Origin: Brachypterus glaber
Lineage: Eukaryota > Arthropoda > Insecta > Coleoptera > Kateretidae
Direction of reading: 5' to 3'
Assembly: GCA_958510825.1 (NCBI GenBank)
Contig: OY294050.1
Span: forward strand, 45,459,249-45,523,248
DNA length: 64,000 nucleotides
The first letter of the stretch is position 1. Each line of letters begins with the position of its first letter. The notes below the pieces were generated by a model that made no database searches, was not told the origin of the DNA, and saw only the letters and a list, made by a program, of their open reading frames with translations. Both the position numbers and the translations under genes were made by a program. This document shows, one piece after another, positions 42,801-54,800 of the stretch.

Positions 42801-45800
42801 CAAGCTTGTCCAAACATCAAGTCTATATCCATGTGTACAACTCCAAAAAACAGTGTTGTGAAAATATGTTCCAAGGTATTTAAAATTTAATAATATTTCT
42901 TTAAAGAAATAGATATCGTTTGTTACTATCTCAACCTCATCTATATTTTTCTATTCCTGTATCGTAATTATCACCCAAATTGGGTTTTGTAATGTAAATA
43001 TTATCAAACTCCTTTTTTTTGAGAATGTTGAATACCTAAATTAAATTCTTAGAAAAGAACAAAATAGTAAAAATAGTAGAAAAACAGTACCAGTCCAAAA
43101 TTATTTCCGTAAATATGCATTTTACAGTGTTTGCATGCATTGGCTATCTCAAAATTGCTGTTTTTGGACTAGTACTGTTTTCCAACTGACCGATTCAACT
43201 TATTAAGACTATATTTTAATGTAAATATTATCAAATGTTTTTTTTTCAGATTTTGACTAAATTTAATTAAATATTAGAAAAAAAATAGCACAAATAGAAA
43301 AATAGTGAAAAATACTTGTTTTTTAAATCTGTGCGCGTGTAGTATTTTAATATACTAATTCGGTTCTTTGTACTAATCATTTGCGTATAATAATAAGTTA
43401 TACAAATTTTACACCCTTAGTAAGTTTGTGCCCCCTGGCGCCTCCTCGAGGTCTCAATTGGTCAGTTGATGACAAAAAAGGCCAACCAGCGTCAACTTTA
43501 CGTCCTTATTTATGTTCCTAGTTTAAAACTTGGCTAAAAAAGCCAATAACTAGACAAAAAAGAAGCATAAGCTTTGAGCCCTGAAGGAGTCGCCTCACTG
43601 CCTCACACCATATTGAAAACAATAATTGTAGTCTAGATTGGAGCTTTTATCGGTTTTTATCAGTGCAAAGAACCGAGCATTTTTTTTTTTCGAGATGCGA
43701 GGTTGTGAAAGTAACACGACGATATTCCTCTATCTATATATTTATCCAATCATCGTTTTTTCGATTTAAAAATAGCGTCAAAATGGCGCATGCGACAGAG
43801 ACAGTATTGTGTGTGACTGAGTAAGAAAAAAGCTAATTGCTGGCATCAGGAGGAAACCAAAATTTTGTATGTCTTTATACGAGGGTTGGAGAAATGAATA
43901 GATGGAATATTTAACAATTTTTATCACTTTCATCAATATTATAAATTTCTCTTTATAATAAATATAAATAATAATAATACACACCGGTCTGGAAACAATT
44001 TTTAGCTCAACTTTCATATAACCCAAGTTTTTTTATAATTTAATTATTTATAGCCTTGGCATCTTTTTAAGACCAAATTTAAAAAAAAAATCTATCGATG
44101 TGTTTTTGAAAATTTTCATTTGTTTTAACAAAAAAAATATAACATTCAAAAATTATTTTAGATATTCAGATTTTATGTCAAAAAGTGAGAAAAAAGTTTT
44201 TATACACTTAACATCTTAATAAAATTAACTTTTTGACCAGGGGCGTAGATAAAAGGTGTCTCTTAATTTATATGTACAACTGTAAGTCCTCCCCTGGTTA
44301 AACATTAATTTTTTATGTCATAAAATGATAATTTTTATTGATTACATACTACAGTAAAAATTTCAAGTCAATAAGTTAAACCGTTCGTGAGTTATGAAGT
44401 GAATAATATTCTAAAAATGCCCCTTCGACGTGCTCTAGCTCCCCTTAAAAGCCACTTAACAAAAACGTTAATAGAAACATTTTTTCTCACTTTTTGACGT
44501 AAAATCTGAATATCTAAAATAATTTTTAAATATGTCATACATTTTTTGTTAAAACAAATGAAAATCGTTTTTCTCAAAAACGCATCCATAGATTTTTTTA
44601 AATTTGGTCTTAAAAAGATGCCATAGCTCAAAATAATTAAAATATGAAGAAAAAAAATTGGGTTATATGAATTCTGAGCTAAAAATTGTTTCCAGACCGG
44701 TGTGAATAATATTAAGTAAATTTTTTGTGGTAAAGCCGGTTAACTTTTATGTATCTGTATCTCTGTTTAATTGATGAGTTAAAAAAAGATTGAAATATAT
44801 ATTCCCCTAACTTGGTTAGTAACCGCTGCTCCACAAAAAATCGGCTTTAGTCTAATATTTAATTAATTATTTATTTAAATTTTAGTTCCTTATACGTTTT
44901 CATATAGTTTTCATATAGACTGCCGCGCATTAAATTCCGGACACCTAAAAAATTGACATTTTTTAAATTCAAATATTTCGAAAACTAATTAATGGATTTG
45001 ACTGATCCTTTTTTTTTTGTTTTCAAGCTTAAACATTCTCTACTTTTGTTTGTTTTAAGAATGATTAAATTATTTTTTTTTTCGTATTAACAGCAACGAA
45101 TAATGTACAACTATGTTTCTTAACCCATCTTCTAGGACTTGCATGGTACGCCACTGGAACTGTTTTCTTATTGCCGCAATTTTAATGAATATTTTATTTT
45201 TTATTTTTTTACATGTTTACTTCTGGTTTAGGAGATATCAGGATTTTCCTAAAAGTTGTCATTTTTTCAGTTAATTTAAAAAGTACTACTGAATTTGATT
45301 GATGCTGTGCTTTAAATTTGAAGCTTAACCGAGTTAGGTTTTTCTTTTAATCAAGTTTATCAAAAACATAAATTGGGTTTAAAAAACATAAGTAGAAGAA
45401 AAAATAGGGTCACTCCGTCCGGCGGCAGTTCTGCGAAATCACCGTTAAGCCTCCGTCAGACGGCAATAAAAAGTTGCCCCGGGATGAAGAAACTGTAGAA
45501 GAAGAAGTAAAAGACATGAGCGTAGAAGAAGAAGAAGAAGTAACTCAGCTGATTTAGTACTTTTTGAGTTGACTGAAAAAATTACAACTTTGAGGAAAAT
45601 TCTGATATCTCCTAAACCAGAAGTAAAAAAGTAAAAAAAATAAAAAAAGTAAAAAAATAAAAAAGAAAACAAAAATGTTCAAACATACACATGTTATCAA
45701 AAAAATACAAGTACAAATAAATTCTACTGGCAGAAGGACCTCGGTCAAGAGCCTAATAAACGTTTATTATTACTTATTAAAAAAGAAAATATTTATTAAA

Positions 45801-48800
45801 ACTGCGGAAATAAGAAAGACTTTAATAATTTGATAAGCAGTTGCAGTGGCGTACCATGCAAGTCCTAGAAGATGGGTTAAGAAACATAGTTGTACATTAT
45901 TTGTTGCTATTAATACAAAAAAAAAATTAATCATTCTTAAAACAAACAAAAGTAGAGAATGTTTAAGCTTCAAAACAAAAAAGAATCAGTCAAATCCATT
46001 AATTAGTTTTCGAAATATTTTAATTTAAAAAATGTCAATTTTTTAGGTGTCCGGAATTTAATGCGCGGCAGTGTAGTTCAAAATAATTTTATTTTAGGCA
46101 GGTATGGGAAGAACAAAATCAGCATTATGTGTAAGTACTTTTTAAACCATAGATTGGCATTTTATTTTAGTTTGACTTAGATTTAATCAAATGTTTTTAG
46201 CTTCGCAACAAGAAGTCACAGCCGATTAAATACGACGTAAGTCTTTGTAATATTTTTTAACCCTAAAATGCTAGTTCTACAATATTATACATACCCAGAT
46301 AGGTCAGGTTTATACAATGAATATCCCCAGAATATTCGTTTTGGGATTTGCGGCATTCCCAGGATATACGATTTCGCCTATATATCCGTAGGACATCATC
46401 AGGATATACTTTGTTACTAAACGGAAAGCCGAGCGACTTCCAAACCGTATATACCAAGGATATCCCGAAGGGTTGTCCTGAGGATATACTAATTATGTAC
46501 ACCTGTCCCCGACAAAAGTGGCTATCAAATAGTATTACTTTTATTTTTTTTTTTGTGAAATATTGCTATTAAGGGAACGTTCAAGTATTACGTAACGCAA
46601 ACTGTACCAAAATTCATACACTTCATACCCCGGTTCTTGCGTTATTATAGATTATAGAGATTTCATATTTTGGCTACCCCCCCTAATAGGGGGTGTGTTA
46701 AGGGGGGGGGGTAGCCAAAATATGAAATCTGTACAGCCTTAAATAACGCGAGAACCGAGGTATGAAGTGTATGAATTTTGGTACATTTTGCGTTACGTAA
46801 TACTTGAACGTTCCCTTAGCAGCTTGCACATAGGTACAGATTATTTAAATTTAAGCTAATAGTTTCACAAAAAAATTTGTACATGATTAGTAACTTACTT
46901 ATCTACGAAATATATTTCCTTTTTCCCTCAGGGAGGGGTAATACTCACGAACTTGTTCAACAGAGGAAAACAATATAAATATTTAAAAAAAACTGTGGAA
47001 AAACCTTACACACATAAACAGCGACAATAACATCCGCCATTAAAGTCACGAAAAACGCAGTAAAGTTAAAACAATGAAGGAAAAACGATCGTGGGATATC
47101 CCAGGGACATCCGAAAATACATTCACAGGACATCCCCTCGGGACGTTCCTGGGATGTACGAAGGACATACCGTATATCCTTGGGATATACGGGCGGTATA
47201 TCCTCAGGACATACCTTTCGAGGTATCCATGGGATATACGAATAATATCCCGGGACATGCGACATTGAGAGGACATTGAGAGGATATCTTGGGGATATTG
47301 TGTGCTATATGGGTAGGTACATGCCTTTAAAGTAAGTTTAATATTAACTTGGTAATATAAACCAGATATAGTAAAATCAGAGGGACAATTTTGTCTTTTC
47401 CTTTTTATAGTGTAGTCTTAAAAACTTGAATAAATGAAATTAATATTTTGGGGTCAAAAGTATGTCTCTTTTTCCTTCAGTAATTTTTTTTTTTTTAGTT
47501 AGGCCCTTTAATGGCTCTTCAACAGGTATGTAACCCCTATAGCTTTTGTTTATAAAAAATGATACAAAATATTTCATTTTTCAGGATCTGCAGGCTTCAG
47601 GTATATACATTTTGGATATGTAATTTTTGTTACTATTTTGATATAGAGCTATTTTATATTAGGTCCAGGCGTATGTTTTGAATATTGCAAAAAAAGTGCC
47701 GCTAGCTCACGTAAGTAAAGATATTAAGTAGGTACCCATACACACAGAAAAATATTGTCTTAAATCAAGACTGCGTGATTTGTATATAACGAAGAGAATA
47801 TATTCTCCTTTAAAGCAAAATTGTGCTTCAAATATGAAAGGATAACAATATGGTGTGCATAAAAGAAGGATACCCTGGTAGAAAAGTACATAAATCTAAC
47901 TTAACATAACATTAAATTAGTGACATTTTTATGTTTAGTCTCAAACGTTATACAAAAACCTTATAAAATATATAAATCTAACCTTAAAAACTAACGTTTG
48001 ACAAAAAAAGTTATGAAATATATAAATCTAACATTAGAAACTAAGGTTTGACAAAAACATTATAAAATACATAAATCTAACGTTAGATTCCCAACTAAAT
48101 TCTAACGTTTTTCTTCTTCTTCTTCTTCTTCTTCTTCCTTTATTTTGGCCTTTTCTCATTGAGATAATTAGCCAGATCCCTCTTAGTTACTCAATTCACC
48201 AAGAGTGGTTCTTGTCTGGCTTTTCGCCATGCCCACTCCTGTTTTAAATATATAAAATTTCCAGTCTTCTGTAAGACCATTTCTTTTTCTTTTCCTTCTT
48301 TCCTTTTCGTGTTTACTGTTGGTTGTGTTAGCTGTTGCCAAGGCAGTTTTTTCTAATTTGTAAATATATTTGAGCATGCGCTAGTATATAAAAAATTTTG
48401 TACGTATAAAAACTTTTTCACGTGTTAGTTGCTTCCAAATCAAAATTTATCAGCATTATAAATGATTAAAAAACATAAAATTCCCTTCTTACTCCAATAT
48501 AATCACATGTTCGTCATTTTACTGCACATCTTCCATACAATCACTATAAAATATATAAAATCGATTCTGGGGCATATCTAAGATAGCAAATAAATAAATA
48601 AATAACTAATACTAAAAGACTTGGTGCTAGAAAATTAAACGCGCTTAACGTATTACTAATTCCTGCCGAAAGTACATCTTACTCGTTTCACGGATGAAAA
48701 GCAACTCGTAACGTTTTTCTAACCTTATAACTTTAAATATTTTTTAATTTCCATTATTAATACGTAAGCTATAGTAGAAAATAATCATTTCAGACAGCTA

Positions 48801-51800
48801 TGTGCCTAGGTTTTATAATTATTTATAATTTCTATAAGTTTAAAAAAATATCCCCCAAAAGTCAAAATTATAGTAAGTCTGGCAACGCTTTACTAGAATT
48901 GAAAAAATATTTTAAGATTCTGAATCTATAAATAAATATTAACTAACTAAATATACAGTTTTTCTGAGAGGTAAACGTATTTATCGAAGTATAACAGCAT
49001 ATTACACGAAAAATATTTAGGGCCACCTAAAAAGATGGCTATTTTATAAATAAATGTAATGAAATTATGTTTAAAAATATTATGATTGCTAAAATACATT
49101 AAGACTTATTTATATGAATAAATTTGTCTCCAGTTGCCATTTTATGATGCAGGTAGAAATTTCCTAGTTGGCCACGCCCCTTCCGAAAGTTAGAAATTAA
49201 ACGTACTTATAACGTATTTCTAACTTAAAAATATAACGTTAGATTAACGTTTGTAACTAACGTTTGATTCTAACGTTAAAAAGCGGTACATTTGCACATA
49301 TTTTATAGCGTACTTTTATGCAGTTTTCTAACGTTAGAAAAACGTTATTCTAACGTTAAATTTCTACTAGGGTATATTCTCCTTTAAAGCAAAATTGTGC
49401 TTCAAATATAAAAGGATAAGAATATGGTATACATAAAAGAAGGATATATTCTCTTCGTTATACAAGACACAATATTCTTGATTTAAGACAATATTTTTCT
49501 GTGTGTAGCAATAAAACATTGCATTTTGGTAAACAGTGCACTGCAGTGTTCACATACACTGAGAATCGGTTACTGTGCTAAATACTGAACGTTTTTGCAT
49601 ATACCCAGATAGCACAGATTTATACAATGGACATCCCCGGAATATTCGGTTTGGAATTTCCGACATCCCCAGGATATACGATTTCGTCTTTAGATATCCG
49701 TAGGAAATCCTCAGGATATACTTTGTGACTAAACGGGAAGCCGAGCGACTTCCGAACCGTATATCCCAAGGATATCCCGAAGGTATGTCCTGAGGATATA
49801 CTGTACGTCTGTCCCAAAGATAGCTACTAATTATGTACAACTGTCCCCGACAAAAGTGGCTATCAAATAGTATTGCTTTTATTATTTTTTTTGTGAAATA
49901 TTGATATTAGAACCTAGGTTCAATATTTTCGACCTTTCTTCGTAGATATATATTGTTTTATGTTGCATTTTTTTCAATTTTTATTTGACATAAAAGTAAG
50001 GTTAAAAAATACTTGTCAAAAACAACAATAGTAGTGCGCATGTGCAAGTTTATCGCAGATGCGCAAGTCACATTTATAACACTTTTTCGCAATGGCTTTG
50101 GGGGTCTTTCCTTGTCTATGATTACAGTACATAACACGCAGTGAATGCTTAGGAAACGTTCAAGTATTACGTAACGCTCGTAGGGGGGGTGGGGGTCATT
50201 TTGGACTTTTTGTAACATTCTTTTGCAGAATTTTACAAAAATATCTACTTTTTTCTTTGCGAGCTAACAGTTTTTTTTTTAATTGGCTAAAAGTACTCGC
50301 TTTTAATAGTATTTTCGTAAAAAAAATTGCGGAATATTCATTAATAAACATTTGATTCTTAAAATATATCGCCTTCTAAATTCTAAAATATCGTATCTGA
50401 AAAATGCCTCCCATTAAAAAAAAACAAACCAGCAAACTACCAAACCAAACCATTATTAACGTAAACCAACGCCTCCCATTAAAAAAACACCAAACCAGCA
50501 AACTACAAAACCAAACCATTGTTAACGTAAACCAACGCTTCCCATAAAAAAAAGCAAACCAGCAAACTACCAAACCAAACTATTAAAAAAATCAAACAGA
50601 AATTCGTGAGTATTTTAACAATCTTTTGCTATATATTCTAACAAAAAAACTGGATTTTCCGCACCTAATTATATTCAAGACAGTAAGTTTTCGTAATAAT
50701 ACCAGAAATCAGTGCAAAAATATAGTTCATTTTTGTGGACCTGATGCGCACCGTAACCCCACTCAAATTAAGCTATTTCATAAAACTACAACTGCCTAAA
50801 CGGAAGCCACTTTTGACATCCGTCAAAACAAAAATAAGCAAACCAGTGCGCATGTGCTAGATTCTTCTCATTACTGCGGTGAGCGAATCGTGAAAAATAT
50901 AAATATTTTCTAATTAACCATTTTTTAGGAAAATCATCGAAATACAGTAACAGTGCCACATGCATTCCATATTGTAGTAAGTATTTTTTCTACGACTGCT
51001 TTCGAATGTAAGCAAATACACACCCTTTTCAAACACAGAATGAATCCATTCTAGCTCTAGATACGGTATGAATATTCCGTATCAAGTGTTACAATGAGCA
51101 CACGTAGTGCCATCTCTTGTTTATAAAAGTAAAGAAAACTGTAGCAAAATTAGCAAAAATATATATATATATATATATTTTACCATAAAATATTGAATAA
51201 TTTAATGCAATTTAAAGTTTTGCGTTAAAGTTACATAAAGTTTATTAGTTTTTCTTAATATTTGACCAGTTTTTTATCAATTTAGTTCAAAAAATTAAAA
51301 CTGCATCTATTGTTAAATATTTAAACCTGATATCTGTCACAACAATCTGACATAACCTTCAATTTTTGCATTGTAATTTGTAAATATGTGCTAAAATTAA
51401 ATAAAAATCTTTTTTAAGTACTGATTTCATAAAATTATTAAATAACATTAATTGCTTTATTTAAAAATATGTGTTTTGTGGCATTTACAATGTCAAGTCA
51501 CAAAAAACATTGTTTTTAACCTTATCCGCAGTTTAAAGCCATACAGTTTTTTATATTTGCACTCAAAGAAAAAGTATAATCTACAACACGTATGGAATAA
51601 TCATTCCAAGCTCGCTGGACAGTCATACTCGCCTCCCGGCTCGTATGACAAAATTTCCGCTCACGCGGAATATTGTCTATTCCATACTAGTTATAGAATA
51701 TACTATTCTTATATTATAAAATTATTCACCCTAGGTTACGGAGGTAATTTCTGTTTAGCTACATTGTGTCGTAGGGTTATTCTTTTAAATGGTAACTTTT

Positions 51801-54800
51801 GAACGGGTTGAGGTATAAACTTTAAATTTGGAATGTTTATATTACACAACAAAAACTATCCTTTCCAGTATTTCTTAATTTTTTTATTTTATAAGGCGGC
51901 GCTAACGGGGCAGTAAAGGACAAAATTTTAAATAGAAAAGTAAAGAGATAAAACGCCAGGAGGGCTTAAACCAAGGCCGGGGGGGGGGGGCTTATATAAT
52001 ACATAAAATTTATCAGATTCTTTCTCTAGATTCTGCTCATAAACCTAACTTAACTTTTAATATTGTTCCTATAAAATTGCCATTTATTTTGTTTTATTTT
52101 GTATAGATTACTCATCCAGTACTGGGACTGTACCAGATGACTGTAACTGCCAAGGTAAGGATTAATAATTATAAAAATTACATTACATGTTTTTTTAAAC
52201 TCGTACTATTGTACTTATTATGCATCCCTTAAGTCCAGGACTTGTGTGGGCTAGTAGTAGAGGGAACCACCGGCTTTAAATTACTGTATGTCATCGTAGT
52301 TCATTATTGTGTTTTTATTGCTTAGTTAACAACTACATAATAGTGTACTTTATACCCGTGCGGGCATAAAGTGCATTTTATGACCCGCGCGGGCATAAAG
52401 ACACAAAAACCAGTTTTTTTATTATTATTTATTTTAACAATAATAAGCGGTAGATCCGATGAGAATATTGTGGTCTTTAATGGAAGGTTGAGAGCATCTA
52501 CTTCCCTCTTCGCAAAAAATTTTGATTTTGACTTTTGATTTTGACATTTTCATTTTCCAACATTTTTTTAAAACAGATTTGTATAAAATTCCATTTGGAC
52601 AAGCTCGCCTTCATTTGCAGAGAATCTTTAATGGCGATTTCTCCCGTTAGATTAGACAGGGACAAAAGTTCTACCGAAAAAGGATAGAAGATATACATAC
52701 ATACACTCCCACTTCCACCCAACCAAACAAATTCTGTATTTGCTCTTTGTTGAACAAATACAATATTTACTTGGCCGGGCGAAAAGTGTAACTATATTAG
52801 TTTTATTAAAGAAATTCGTCGACGACGATTGTTCTAGCAAGTTCATAAGTATTTTAACCGATTTATTTTAGTGGAAAAAGTGACCTAAAAATTATGTGTT
52901 GCATACCAATTCAAAGCTAATATCCCAAAGAAACTGAATTTTAACAAATAATAGTAAAAATTTGGATAGCAAGTGAAAAAGTAACGTTTATGGTGTTTGT
53001 TTACATTTTAATTTATTCGTGATAACAATTATCTTTTAAAATTTCTGTGCCAAGAACATTTGTCGTACTTTAATAATTTAACTTTTTTTAAAATATTGTT
53101 TTTTTTTTTTTACTAGACTTTTGCTCTTTATTAAATATTTGTAAAAAATGTCGGTTACACCAGGCCAAAAGGATATGTTTTCGTGTTGCCAAAAAAAATT
53201 TACGCACTACACTTGTATAAATTGTAACAATGCTTTTCACAAGTGTTGTATACCAAAAGTAAGGAACAAAATAAGGTTTGTAAAGGGAAATCAAATTATG
53301 TGTTGTGAACCAGAACCCCTCGATATCGAAACTAGTTCTATTCTCGAACAAACCTTACTTGAACAGACAATTAACGATTTCGCAGAAGATAGTGCATTAA
53401 AATCAAAACATATAAAAAAATTAGAAGCCAATTACGAACATTTACTCCAAGAAGCTTCTGCTAGAGAAGATGAACTGTTATTGAAAATGGAACAACAAAA
53501 TAAGCAGATTATCAATTTGCACAAAATGTTAGAAAAAAGTAATAAAGTAGCAAAATCTGTCGTTTCTACTAAATCAGACGTCGAAATTTCAAATGAGATT
53601 TCAAAAAATATTATTTGTGTAAAATGCCCAGCTCTTAAGGTAGAATTAAGTAATAATATTTCGGAAATAACAAGGTTAAGTGAGCTTAACCAAAATATCA
53701 TAGACAAAATGGACGAGCTTGCCAAGCAGCAGGAAGAGGCAACAACGGTTTTAAATATGTTGTCAAATATTGTTGAAGATTCATTCCCAAAAAACAAAAT
53801 TAAAATATTGAGTAACGTGACTATTGTTAAAAGTTCAACACGTAACCCTCAACCTGACTATTCCAGTTCTTCAGTATCAAGGGAACACAAGGTCCTAATA
53901 TTAGGTGATGAATCTGCCCGTGACATAAACAATAAAATTATGAACAATTTTTACCATAGTTCTATTAGTTTACAATCAATAATAAAGCCGGGAGCGATGT
54001 TATGTGACATTTTAAAAGACATAAATTTACATATTAAGGATTTTTCATTAAATGACTGTATAATAATTTTAGGTGGTATTAATGACATTAAAAATAAAAA
54101 ATATCCACTTTTCAAAAATATTATCAGTTCATTAAGAGCATGTACTAATACCAATATTGTTATGTTTTCACTGTCAATGGTTAACGCCTATAGAAGTAAT
54201 ATTTTAAAGTTTAATTCTGCTCTTGAAGATGTTATGTTTCGTTTAAATGACATTCGAGCTGATGGAGGTAAGACTCTTTTTGCGGAAGCAAATGGTAAGT
54301 GCTCAAATTTATCAAAATATAACATTGCCAGGAACATATCAAGGATTCTGTCAAACATTTTTAATATAAATTTTAATGCTAAAATTGAAAATCATAAAAC
54401 GTCGTCTAAACTCTTTATACCCAAGACTAATTTTTTTTACAAAATTCAGACAATAACCTCAACTTGCAGGTAATAACTCCAAAACTATTAGTTTTTCATG
54501 CTAATGTGCAGGGTATTATTAATAATTTAGTATTGTTAGAATCTTTTTTGTTGCAAAATAATATTGATATTTTATGTATTACAGAGCACTGGGTACATGA
54601 TAGTAATGTTCTTAGCTTAAATGTACCCAATTTTAAACTTATTTCGAATTTTTCAAGAATCAATCATATACGAGGTGGATCTTTAATTCTAGTCAAAGAT
54701 TGTGCACTACACACAGATGCGGCGGTTGATGTTTTGTTTATAAAGAGTCTTTCTGTAGAGATGCATATAGAGATTTGTGGATTTTTATTTAAAAGCTATG

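Larger units (their letters stand above)
47745..49508. mobile_element. Three-level nest: outer TIR element
   Basis: Outer inverted ends ACACACAGAAAAATATTGTC and GACAATATTTTTCTGTGTG. Its CTCCTTTAAAGCAAAATTG block occurs on both sides of the inner element 47873-49372, which itself holds the retroposon 48115-48708. Confidence 0.8.

Noticed and set aside
45445..45748. Hydrophobic minus frames rich in Phe and Leu
   Set aside because: Produced by T-runs and the GAAGAAG microsatellite in the loop of the 44922-46076 fold-back.
46957..47279. Overlapping frames on both strands with repeated Gly-Tyr/Asp-Ile patterns
   Set aside because: These are readings of the GGAYATNC decamer array, open on both strands because the motif is palindromic.
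50404..50590. Regular repeat that could be mistaken for a CRISPR array
   Set aside because: Units are continuous without unique spacers, in a eukaryotic genome.
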